DNA of 64,000 nucleotides from Lethocerus indicus (Eukaryota > Arthropoda > Insecta > Hemiptera > Belostomatidae). The stretch lies in NCBI GenBank assembly GCA_019843655.1, contig JACDQD010000006.1, forward strand, positions 2,542,001 through 2,606,000, in the 5' to 3' direction. The position numbers and the translations under genes are program-made. Below are positions 1-11,700 of the stretch, in pieces. The notes below the pieces were generated by a model. It searched no databases. It saw only the letters and a list, made by a program, of their open reading frames with translations, and was not told the DNA's origin. Each line of letters opens with the position of its first letter. Position 1 is the stretch's first letter.

Positions 1-750
1 TTATCATCGTCCAAAAGAGAAATTACGGCTCCGTACGGTTGTTGTGTTCTCACTCCAGCAGAACGGACTCCTTTTCGAGAAAGCTCGACGGATTCCTCCG
101 GTAGCCGCCGTACATTGCTCGCTTTACAGGGTTCTATTAACGGGAAACGGGAAAACAATATAAATATGGAAATCTCCCATCAACGAACAATTTAGTATGA
201 CCAGGAAACCGGAGCAAATCGGAACAAAGTTATAAAATTATCGGAAATATTATTCAATTTGCATTTCTTTCTACCGTATTGTATACACTTATTCAATACT
301 GTAAATGTATTATTCTGCACTTAAAGGGCCAGAGAAGCCCCTAGAATTGCTGTATACCGGGAATGCAGTGGGAAAGCAAGTGTTGCCCAACGCTAGAGGC
401 AGCGGAAAATAATACCCACCGATCGGTCTGTTACGCAACTGTCACTGCGAATACAACACCTGTTTGTTCGGATATGTTTTTTTTTTGCGATTGTACAGTT
501 GTTTCATAAATACCGTCGACGGAACTGTGCACTTTCGGACTTGGCTGTGGATTGTCACTATCGCTTTTCCATCGAGTTTTCGTCAAATTCGATGATCAAT
601 GAATTGGCAGATTCGATGGGAAACCCTGCACGTTTCCTTTTGACACTGATAATGAAAATGAACGGTTTGACGTACCTCTTTTTTTCTGACACCTGTCAGA
701 CAGTGACAGTGCAGTGAGGATGCCCGAAAAGTGCCGACAGTGACTAACAC

Positions 751-789
751 CGCTACTGAAGATGGCGAGCAGCCGAAACCGGTCTAGCG
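751..789 (+). ncRNA. Hammerhead-ribozyme-like motif, copy A (best preserved)
   Basis: All hammerhead parts are present in order: CGCTA (stem I, 751-755), CTGAAGA matching the CUGANGA core (756-762), one extra T, GGC/GCC stem II (764-766 with 772-774, loop GAGCA), GAAA (775-778), palindromic ACCGGT (778-783) and C784, giving the GTC cleavage triplet. TAGCG (785-789) is fully complementary to the first CGCTA. Cleavage would fall after C784. Stem III has no loop, so activity would need dimerisation through ACCGGT, as known for minimal type I ribozymes of Penelope-like elements and retrozymes. The extra T after the core is a deviation. Flanks 698-835 match the flanks of the 49151 copy, so this is part of a repeat family. 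Activity is inferred. Confidence 0.6.
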
Positions 790-3700
790 AAAGACCAAAC
801 CAGCGATAGGAGACAGAAACACACGAAATCTACAACGTGAAGTGTTTTTTTTCCCTACCACAATGGTCCCTTCCGCAGATTTGAGGCCTCGCTAAGCGTC
901 GCCAGGGAAAGTGTCCCCAATTATTGTACCGTCGTTGTAAATAAATATCTAAAAAAATGTAAGTTCCCACATCTAATGGAAAAAAAAGCGTTCTTGTAAA
1001 TTTCTTCGTGCCCCGTAGTCGAATCATCGCGGAAATGGAAGTAGCTAAAAACCGGAGAGAAGGTTTATCAAGACTCAATATGGAATATTTTTTCTATTGG
1101 AGGAGTTTTTTCTGGGCAAACTCTATTAACCGATGGCCAGATCATAAATCGGACTACCGTGTCCCACCATTTGTCAGTGTCACGAGGCAATTGGTCTCCA
1201 ACGAGGCGTAAAGTATCATCAACAATTTAAACCCTACGACCTTAAATTTAGCTTAAAAAGCAACATTCGCGCGACCGTACCCCGCGCCCCGAATGATAGT
1301 AGTTTGACGCCGGCAAATAACAATATTTCAAGACGCTCGGTACAGTACCGGTCATTACCGTAAACGCTGTGCGTCCCGCCCGCCGATTTCCGAGTTTAGA
1401 AAATACCGAAAAAAAAAAAAGAATGTAAAAGTACCATAATTCGGAATGGACGGTAGTCGAGGGAAACGTTTACCCGGTGGGACGTACGGTCCTTAAGGGG
1501 AGTGGTTTCATGAATTTTTAAAAATTTTCCCAAACCCGAATTTCAGTCGGGGGGGGGGGGTGTTTAAAAAAAAGGTCTGGGTAATAACAAGTAGTACTAC
1601 CCATCGGGGGTAGTTGTAATGGGGGCGGTACCCGTGCGGTACTACCCCCCCTAAAGACCCGTGTGTCCTTTGTTAACTCCCGCCCAGTCCGACTTCTGAC
1701 CCGGGTTACTGTAAAAAGCCCTATTAAGGGGGTGTATTACCCACTTTCTCACTGACCGAGAACGGGAACAGATTTTTTCGGGTCGAATTTATCACCCCCG
1801 ACAAGTATTCAGACATACTCACTGGTATTCAGACGTGTCATCCAGAAGAAGCCGAAACCGGTACAGGGGAATAGAGATTGCATTCCATACAATCGCGTAC
1901 GGAACACTCGTATTGTAACAACCATATAATAAAGCAATTACACTACAATTATATAATAAACATCATCAATCTTGCAATTTTCTGTACCAGCTGAATTATT
2001 CAGCCGATGAACTACTGTATAAAACACAAACTCACTCATTAGTCATAATGTATTCAGCCACCTTTTCCCGGATTGATTTCAATAGAAAACATGACTTTTA
2101 TGTATGTATTTCGAAAAGAAAACAATAAATTACGCGCTTTTCGTAGGAGTTTTCGTAAACTGCGTAAAATTCTCATTCAATTATTTTGATTAACGGCCCC
2201 CACAATTAAAGAACGGCGGAAAGCGTAAATTTCGTTTCAATACGTGTGCAATCTACGGAATAATGTATTTATAATATTTTCTGCGGGCGTTGGCAATTAT
2301 TTAGAAATAATAACTGGGCAGCGACTAGAATGTTATTCCCAAGGTTCGTGAATTGAGTTGTAAAAACCGCCGCTGAATGAATTACAATTTCGACTAAAAG
2401 TATTACCGCGATATTATTTCGTCCGGAATACAGTTTTCGTACAGGTATTTTAAAAAATTCAGCGCGAAAATCGAGGAGCCTTTTCCTTTAATATAATATA
2501 ACTCAACGCTTTATTCGGCGCCCGTTCCACTCCGATTTGAATTAATTGTTAAACACAATTCCGGAGAATTGTTCCGTTTCAATCATTGTCGGGTGATAAA
2601 AAAGAGAAACAAATTCATCAAGATATTATTATTTAATATCAGATCTGAAAGGCGGTATTCCCCGTTAGGCAGGAAAGAAGAGATGTTGCAAAACGGTCAC
2701 GGTCTGTATACGAGGAATCAGGTGTACCAACAGGCCCGGCTCGGGAGAACGGCGAGGAGCTCCCAACTAAATGTACGGACGTGAATAACAGAAGGTGGAG
2801 AAAAACCGGTCTATATATTCGGGTCGTTGTTCAATTGAGTTGAGGCGTTCCTTGACATACGCCGGATCGTTTGGAACGCACTCGCTCTGTACGCCGCCGA
2901 TTGGCGACCGTAAGAACATTAAATATATAAATATATATAAGAAATTTCGACCTTTGATAATCCTCAATTACAAATTTGAAATGGTTACAGTGGGCTCACA
3001 AGAATTCACAAGCTTGAGGTCATCCCTCAGACGAGTTTTGGAACATCATAACGCCGTACTATTGAGCAGGAGCGAGAATTTTAGGTTCTTACTTGGTGAA
3101 GAAACACGGACTTGATTATTTTCTCTTTCTTTATTCATCGGTCGGCGCGAGTGAAAGTTCTGCTCTCATACTTACTGCCCGTCGATTGGAAATTAAATTC
3201 ACAACTCGATTATTCCGCCTTTATCCTGGAATCATTTTTTTCCACGAATCTTAGGGGGATACAGTTCCACTTTTCCGAAAAATCCTTCTTGGCCTCGAAG
3301 AACATCTTGAAGTCGGTCCTCGAAGTGATCCCATTCTTCCTCTTCCGCGCATGCGCACCCGACAAACCTATCCTGTTATTGTCACTAGGAACGTACCCGT
3401 GGATGGCTGCAAGTCAATACTGGGCACGAATTTGAAGGTAAAAATCTCTCTTCCGATTTTCTCTTTTCAGATTACCTAATCAGAAATAGATTTTCGGTAG
3501 ATTTGCCATTTCTACGATACTTCGAGAATACGTTAGTTCGAAATGCCTCAAACAGTTATGCTAAGTAATAATTCTTTTCTTGATTTATTTAACCCGGCTC
3601 CTGAAGGCGTTAAATATTTAGAGAATTCGAATCCCGGTCGCGGACCTAATTTTCTTTTCAATTGTAAAACTTTTAATTGAATTACTGTAGGGGGCACTTT

Positions 3701-3871
3701 ACACGAGTACACTCGTGAATATATTACTACGTTTCATTCCGTAAGAAAAGGAAAACGTACCGTTATTTGACTACCGTGATCGGGCCCCGTATATAAGGCG
3801 GAGCCACCGCCGCACTTAAAGGTCTCCACTTCTCTCTCTTCCTCTCTGTTTGTTCCACTCTATCTCCCTCT

Positions 3872-3896
3872 ATCTCTCTCTCTCTCTCTCTCTCTC
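3872..3896. repeat. (CT)n microsatellite
   Basis: About 25 bp of CT. Confidence 0.9.
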
Positions 3897-4508
3897 CCTC
3901 CGTTTCTCTGTTGGAAAGCTCCGCTAATTGGTGGGAACGTGTTCACGCGAATGGGGCAGAAATATTGCCCGTTTATACGACCCATTGTAAACATGAGACG
4001 GCCCGCAACCCGCCGACCGAACCTCGGCGGCAACCAAATAAGCAATTTGGCAACGGCGGCGTTGCCGAAACTTCGCCCATTATAAAATGCAGCGCGGGAA
4101 CTCGGTGCCTAGAGACTGCTGCCGGTGTTACTGCATCAGCAGGCAACTGCATGCAGAGAGGATGCGTTATACAGGAAGTAATCGGCTGCATGCGGAAACA
4201 CGCTGGCCAATATCAACAGTTAAACAGGAATATTGACGAGAAGCGCTACACCGATGCATATCGATAATATTTTGATGTCCACAAGCCAAATGTTACTCCA
4301 TTACTAGGGGGGTGTATCATAAAAAATCTAACCCAGATAGCCTATGCCTAAGTAGATATTTCGAAGAGATAACTGGTAGCCAAAGGGCAATCAGATAACC
4401 CCGTGAAATTAACAACGTTAAACTGGTAATTTTAATATTGGCAACGCTGTCAGGATGTTTCTAGAGACGCGTTAGAGAGAACCTACCTCTCTATATTGCC
4501 GACATAAC

Positions 4509-4550
4509 GCTACAAGGGATGGCGAAAGGCCAAAACCCTTTTGGGCTAGC
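4509..4550 (+). ncRNA. Decayed hammerhead-like copy
   Basis: GCTA at 4509-4512 and TAGC at 4547-4550 frame GATGGCGAAAGGCCAAAACC, the same order as the intact copies. The CTGANGA core and the GTC triplet are lost, so it should be inactive. Confidence 0.35.
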
Positions 4551-6244
4551 TTACGTACGGACTGCGATATTTCACGGTCTCGGTGACCACTTAACAGGCG
4601 TCTGAAAATACATTCAATCCGTGATATGAGATTTGTTTAAAGAAATTATAGAATATGAGAACTAAACGAGAATCCTACGAAAACATGCTGCAGACTGTTG
4701 CAATTTCCGATTCTCTGACAGGCGCCGACCTGTACAAATTTTATCATACAATGCACTTCTTGTTAGTTTCTTTCCTACTGAAGAAGTTTGTCCGTCTGGA
4801 TTTGAGATCGCTACGACTGAGAGTCTATATATATATAAAGCCCAGTTTCGAACGTGAGTTGTAAATCTCGGTTGAATTTTTACAACCGAGTTAGCCGAAG
4901 AATATAGAAGCGCCAGCCGACTTCCAATCTATTTTTACGTTGCTCTTAATCGGTGGGAACATCCTTAACGTGGAACACACTCACTCGGTTACGCATAATT
5001 CTGGCGCATAATTCAATTCCCCGCCATCAAGACTCCTCCTCCCCCCAACCCCCTCTCATGCCGATCAAAAATGTGCTGACGAATTGTGTGCTTCAATTCA
5101 CAATTTCTATGCCTACAAATCATCGAACGGTCCGAGATTTTGAGATGTTTATCGTCGATCAAAATTCACATTTATTTGAAGGAAATATTCCGTAGAAATA
5201 TGAGAATGAGAACCGAGAATGGACTCACATTAACCGCACCAGCTGGATACAGAATTGCGTGTCAAGTGCAAAAGCATTAGTATTTCACTCGTTGTCAAAG
5301 TTCTGAAGAATATTTTCTTCCGTGAAATTTATCCATAGATACATAGAAATCAGGGAGGCCATTCGCGATCAACTTGGATAGGCCGAGGAAAATTGTTGAA
5401 ATATAAAACGGGACCTTACTCATTGATCACAGAGCGCATGCACTAAGTGTTTAAATCAAGGTGCAGCACTAATTTCAAGACATGGCCTCCAAATTACTTC
5501 CGAATGTATTAGTGCTGTGACAGTGCGGACAGGATGCTCCTCCATCGCCGACACCGAACAGACCAGTCTCGGACCGGAACTATCCGGAAAAGGGAAAAGA
5601 AAATCCACTTCTACGAAGTAGCGCGCTTAGGCGCGGCACATGACCAGAGATAGCGTTAATCAAAGTGATAACGCTGACCTTTTTTTTTTCTTAAATCTCG
5701 CATATTTCTATTTATATCGAGGATTTTACGATGCACTTTCTGCACTCTCCGGCGGTCCCACGAGCCCTTTTGCCCAGAGTGCCCTGGACAACACAACGCG
5801 TAAATTACAAATTTAATTCGCAATATATTAGAAAATTTCTGTACGGGAAACATTTGGCAGTTATACGATATTGCCGGCCATGTAACTATACGGTGAGTGC
5901 ACCCTCTACTTCGTCCTTGTATTCTATCTGCTGTACGAATAAATCTCGATGTTTCACTACTAAAATACGCTGTACATACAGAGGATTTTATTTTTTATTT
6001 CGTCGATGTTGAAGAAAATTAGTTTCATATTGAAATTCTAAGCCTCAGCTTGCAAGAGAATGAAATAAATGATCTACTATTACGCACGTACGAATATTTC
6101 GTAACACGCTTGTCAGTACAGAATGAATTGTCTTTCCTGTATGGGAAAATTTTCTCTTATATATTCTGTACAGCTGGAAATGGAATAAAGGATTTTGTGG
6201 TAAATAAGAAACGAGCGTTTTAATTGAAAATAGTCATGTATCGA

Positions 6245-7550
6245 TATTATTTTATTAAAGTAAGTGATCAACTATGGACAATATTTAAACTATTTACAGA
6301 TTATACACTTCATTTTCATTTTTCACTTTGTTTTTTTCACATTTTTTTTCTTTAAATAACACGTTTTCACTTTTTTTACTATAAATGTACATCATCGTAT
6401 CATACAAAAAAAAGAGTTTTGTTTTGTTTTCCATTTTTCTAAATATATATATTTATAATATGTATATATTTATAATATAATACAATTATTACTTTTTGTT
6501 CGAGATTTTAATTATAAGTCTTTACAATTATGAAACAAAGTCAAAACAAAAAAAAATAAAAAATAATAATTGTTTTAAGTACAAAAAATAAGAAAAATTG
6601 AAAACAAAGTTTTTCAATTTTCGGGGCCTGGGGTGTGGCGGGGTGAGGGGCGGGGGCGTGAGTTTGCGAGGCGACCGATAATTCAGTTTCGGGGCGTCTC
6701 AGTGGCCAGTTGAAGCCGAACTTGATATACATTTATATATAATATAAGTGGCGGCTCTAGAGGGAAATTTTACCCGCGAGAGGAACACTCTTGCGATCGT
6801 CGCGCGGGGAAAAATTCCCGGGGGGAAAAAAAAATATATATATAAAGAAAAAAAACGGGAGAATCGCGAAATTCGGCAACTGGGCAGTGGGCGCGGGGTT
6901 CGAACCCCCGAGCCGGCGCCGCGCAAACTCTCGCCCCTGGGCCCCCCCCCCCGGGACCCGGACCGAAACTAACAAAAAAATCTTTTGACTTAGCATTTTG
7001 ACTTTTTCGACAGGAACTCACACATGACTCGTTTGACAAAAAAAAAATACCTAATTGTACAAAATATACATATTGTTTTCGGAGGGGGGAGAAAAAACAA
7101 TTCGGGCCAAAAACAAATTATATTCACGTTTAATACGCGGGGCGGCCCCCCCAAATTCCTACTGGATGTACGGATGCGCAGGTTCGCGGGGAAAAAATCG
7201 CGTTCTCTTTTTCAATTCTTCTCGCTGTAATTTATTTGCTGTATAATCCAAAATCCGATTATTTGAACGTGTGGCGCAAATTTTACAAACCCCTTGTCGA
7301 TCGGCCGGAGGCATATTTTCTTCCCCCAATTCGTACTGTTCGGGGCAAGTTCAACACCGTTTCTTTTGTCGTACTCTACATAATAATAATGTCAAATTCT
7401 TACACACTTGTTTAACAATCGAAAAGTGTCCGAGATTCCGCGGCACAAGTCCCACACTGGTATTACATATTCTGTTTTAAATTAAAACATATTTTACTAG
7501 AGAGTAGCGGAGGGGCTCACACGAAGTGGTATAGTAGCAATTGTAGCAGC

Positions 7551-7634
<84 letters not shown>

Positions 7635-8607
7635 TTTTCCTCGCATTTCTTTTCCCGAAAACTCATCAAGTTCATCAAGTTTACTTCTGACTTAGTTTTC
7701 ACGAAAAAAAATTATTTATACAGCTATATATAATTTTTTTTCAAAGAAATCGATCACAAAATTATAAATTAGTATTTACAAGGATAACAGAATATATATA
7801 TAATATATACTATATTATACGGTGGATTGGCGATAATCCTTTCGATCCATACTTTTTTTGGCTTTGCGTCTTTAAACGTCGAAATTTTTTTTTTTAATTT
7901 TTGAAACGATCTTATTATAAACACAAAAAAATATATATATATAACAAAAAAAAACTGAAATTCGTGTCGTTTATAAACGAGATTGTTAATTTAAAAAATA
8001 TATATATAACTAAACGGTAATAATAAATAAGTTAATAAAAACATATACATATGTATATATACACAAACACGGGATTATCGCCTATCGACGGTATTTACAA
8101 ATAAAAAAAAGAAAATTAATAATTAAATAGCTAGCGAAGGGAAATAACATTTAGAATATACATGGACGCATACATATATGCCGTATATATATGTACGCGT
8201 ATACAAAAAATTAAACTAACATGCACACGAATATCACACTTGGTCGAATTTCGACGACGGTGGCCAATTTACGAGGCGTAAATCTTGACCGTATACGAAT
8301 TCTTCTTTATCTGGTCGTAACTTAAATATAATACAATTATTTATATATATTTATAATATATTATAATTTTATTTATAATCAAAAATTTAATAGGTCGTTA
8401 TAATTTAACTCGCATGTTTTTTTTTCACGAAATTCATTTTTTTGTTTAATTTTTTTTAAATATCCTTTTACTTTTAAAAGTCAGTCACAAATTGGAATTA
8501 AACGTCAATAGGTGAATATATTATTTATCGTTGAGTTCTTACATTATTATCGTTATTATTATTGTTTTTTTGTTTTAAACTTTGGAGATGTCTATAAATA
8601 TAGGGGG
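6245..8607 (-). other. Probable Delta 3' UTR (AT-rich)
   Basis: Downstream of the Delta stop the sequence turns very AT-rich, with many TA runs, until about 6.2 kb. Several candidate AATAAA signals (forward TTTATT) occur, the most distal considered at 6247-6252. In mRNA sense two TGTGAT K-boxes are present (forward ATCACA near 7752 and 8233); this motif is associated with miRNA control in Notch-pathway 3' UTRs of Drosophila. A long CTA microsatellite (7551-7633) lies inside. The true end of the transcript is inferred, not seen. Confidence 0.35.
7551..7633. repeat. (TAG)n trinucleotide microsatellite
   Basis: About 83 bp of TAG repeats, with one TGG interruption near the middle. It lies in the probable Delta 3' UTR, where the transcript would carry (CTA)n. 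Confidence 0.95.
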
Positions 8608-8754
8608 CTAAACTTGCGTGGCCGGCAGTTGGTTACCGCCTCCGCCCTCCTGCTGACAACTTCTCGACTTCCGCAACTGGTCCTCGATGACGTATATACT
8701 CGCCGAAGACTTCAGGAACGGATCCCTGTCGATCGGCCGTTTCAATTGCGACGA
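8608..8754 (-). CDS. Dl: Delta exon 7: C-terminal tail with PDZ-type end ATQV
   Basis: Reading from 8754, this exon encodes 48 residues and a TAG stop (8610-8608): [17 protein letters not shown], then [13 protein letters not shown] and a glycine-rich stretch ending PATQV. The IYVIED motif near the end and the ATQV terminus resemble the VYVISEEKDE...ATEV tail of Delta-like proteins, so the frame is credible. A strong acceptor TTTCTCCTTGCAG ends at 8759, but using it shifts the frame. The second AG four bases on (CGAG|TCG) restores it with the donor at 9375-9374. The ATQV end is a probable class I PDZ ligand. Confidence 0.8.
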   Translation of the reverse strand, partial: SSQLKRPIDRDPFLKSSASIYVIEDQLRKSRSCQQEGGGGNQLPATQV

Positions 8755-11700
8755 CTCGCTGCAAGGAGAAATAAGGACAGGGATTAGACATGAGCCTCGC
8801 GGTCTCTCCTTTAAAATTTTAAAGGACGGGTAACGCTACTCCGGCGTTACACAACGCGACATCAAATGGGGCGGCCCGGTAATATAATACAGAGGCGGGA
8901 GGGAGCTAACTATACAGCTAGCTGGCTATACAGTTAGGCGACCTTTAACGCTAACCTAACCGGCGCGGTAATACCGTCGACTGGCGACTAGAACGCGGCC
9001 CCCGCTACCGCCCCACACTTGCGCAATTCGGGAAACATTCGGTCGAACGTTAGAAGAAAACGGAAAATAAACGGGGACCAAAAAACGCCGGAATACACGT
9101 TAGAATCGGGGATAATAAGTACGTTAGATTATTAATTGAGTCGCCCCGAGGCAAGTTAACAATAGCCGAGTTGACGGGTGGCTCGCGCCCGTACGTGTAT
9201 TCGGAATGGTATTTTTTTTTTCTGTTACACGATCGGTTCCCACGATCATCGATCCGAGATTAAACGGTATAATGTAGGGACGGGCCGCCTCGGGTTAAAT
9301 ATTAACGAGTGTCCGCTAAGGGGAGCCACCTAGGAACCTGTAATTGCGATAGAGGCGATAATTACCTCGAGTTACAGAGGGCGAGTCGACTGAGAGGAGG
9401 GAGACCCGCTTGTCCGGGGAGACGGCCGATAGCCTGGCCAAGTTGTCCAGGTCCTTGTGGTGGGCCGTCGGGGGCTGCTGCTGGGGGCGGAGCTGCTGGT
9501 GGCGCATCACGTCCGTGTTCAGCTGCTTCTGGGACCTGGTCCTGTGCAGAGTGTAGACGGGGCTCGGGTCCCAGGGACCGCCCCCGCCCCCGCCGCCCAC
9601 GCCGCCCCCGAGGTCCTCGTCCGCCTCCTTCTTGGCGCAGGGCGTCGACCACGTGTTCTTGATCATGTGCGCGTCGCCGTGCTTGGAGGAGGCCACTATG
9701 GCGCTGCTGTGGACCGAGTTCTGTTCGTTCTGTCGGCGCGCCTCGTCGTCGGCCTTTCTCCTCTCGGTGGCCCTCCTCCTCTTCAGGCAGCAGACCACCA
9801 CCGCCGCCACTCCCACTATGGCCGGCACCGCCGTCGACAGGGTCGCTATCACCACTATGTGTTCGGCGCTCAGGCCCCCGTCATCCCTCCTCGTCGAGAC
9901 GTGCCTCGAGATGTTGCCCATCTTGTTGTCCTCGCCGGGTTTGTCCGTGCAGACCGGTCCCCTCCAACCCTCGGGACACTCGCACCGGAAACCGTTCACT
10001 CTGTCGATGCAGGTGCCGCCGTTCCTGCAGGGGGCCGAGCCGCATTCGTTGATGTCGACGCTGCAGTCCTTGCCGGTAAAGCCGGGCTTACACCTGCAGC
10101 TGTAGTCGTTGACCAGATTGGAGCAGGCGCCGCCGTTGGCGCAGGGCTTGGCCAGACAGTAGTCGACCTCGCTCTGGCAGAGCTCGCCGACGAAGCCGGG
10201 TACGCACTGACACCTGAACTTGTTCACTTCGTCTATGCAGGTGCCGCCGTTGAGGCAGGGCGAGTCGACGCAGTCGTCTATGTTGATCTGGCAGCGGTGG
10301 CCTGTGAAGCCGGCCGGGCACTGGCAACTGTAGGATCCCTGGCTGGGGAGGCAGGTGGCGCCGTTCATGCAGGGCCCGTCCTCGCAGTAGTCCAACTCGT
10401 TCTCGCAGTCGTGGCCGGCGAATCCCGGAGGGCACTTGCACTTGTAGCCGGTGTGGGAGTCCTCGCAGGTGGCGCCGTTCATGCAGGGCAGGTCGCCGCA
10501 GCTGATGGCCGAGTTCTGGCACTGGGGGCCCTCCCAGTGGCGGGTGCACTCGCACTTGAACCCGCCCGCCGGCCCCTCCCTGCACGTGCCTCCGTTCTTG
10601 CACGGGTTCTGGGAACAGCCGTCGATCTTGACCTCGCAGTCGGTGCCCGCGTACCCCGCCGGGCAGGAGCACGTGTAGGAGCCCTGGCCGGTGTTGAAGC
10701 AGGTGCCGCCGTTCTTGCACGGCTTGTGGTTGGTGCAGTAGTTGAGGTCCTGGTTGCAGAAAAGGCCGCCCCAGCCCTCGTTGCAGAGGCACTCCCAGGG
10801 CTTCTTGCAGGTACCGTGCAGGCACCCGGGGTACCTTTCGCATTCGTTGCAGAGTCTTCCCTTCCAGCCGCTCTGGCATCTGTAGAGAACGGAAGGAAAA
10901 CGTTAAGTACGCCGTTCGTGCGTTAACGCGGGGGCGGTACACGGTAGCGTAGCCGTGTCGGAAGTAATAGCGGGGCTTACTGACAAAAAAGAACCGCGAA
11001 TAGAGAGGACGAGATGGGGACGAGGTTGAGGAGGAGGTGGCTGGAGGAGGAGGGGTTGTTAAATTGGCGGGCGGTGGGTGAATACGGGCGATTATAGAGT
11101 GAGTGAGTGAGTGAGTGAGTGAGAGGTCGGGGTGGTGGCTGGAGATATGAGATGTCTCTCCCCCATCCGTCCTGCCTAATCATCCGCCGAGACGGCGACG
11201 GCCCATCTAATATTCAGTACACGACCACCTCTATCCACAGTACACGGTCCCACTGTAGCCCACTCCCGGACCTCTCTCCGGTCCACGGTTGTCCGTCCAC
11301 GTTTTAACGGTTAACGCGAAACGGCCGAGTTTCGAACGAAAATTGTTACGGCATATTTTCTCGTATTTGAATGGAAAACAATAAATTGTCAGTCGTTTTA
11401 GCGGAATCGAAATTTATATATATATTTTTTTTTCCGGGATACTTTAAACCCACGGGAAAGTTACAGAAGAGTAAGAGGAATCGAATCTTTCGAGCGGTGT
11501 CAGTATCCGCGAGTTCCCAGGGGCTATCTCCGGCCTGTTACCTAAGGCCCGGCTCTGCTCCGTTGGCTTCTTATATTCCGGGGGGGAGGCGGCGGCGGCG
11601 GGGGCCTTTTACGTAACCCGGGGGCCTCTCAAAAGACAATGATGCAAATACCGGCGGACAATTACCTTACGCACAATTACGGACGGTAATTTGACCGCGT

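Larger units (their letters stand above)
1..6244. other. Region downstream of Delta, no recognisable gene
   Basis: AT-rich sequence holding a hammerhead-like motif (751-789), a decayed copy (4509-4550), a G homopolymer near 1548-1560 and a CT microsatellite (3872-3896). A TATATAAGG at 3790-3798 precedes a 118-codon ORF (3911-4267) that I do not recognise. No coding exon can be supported. Confidence 0.7.

Noticed and set aside
6889..6935. tRNA-like GGGGTTCGAACCCCCG motif
   Set aside because: A perfect T-arm-like hairpin, but there is no A box, anticodon arm or acceptor stem at the right distance.
7517..7702. Leucine-repeat ORF
   Set aside because: Translation of the (TAG)n microsatellite.
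9457..10926. 489-codon plus-strand ORF
   Set aside because: It is the antisense shadow of the GC-rich Delta exon 6; the composition is valine/alanine-rich and matches no family.
10088..10942. 284-codon minus ORF beside Delta
   Set aside because: A different frame of the same Delta exon, running through its splice acceptor; arginine/leucine-rich shadow.
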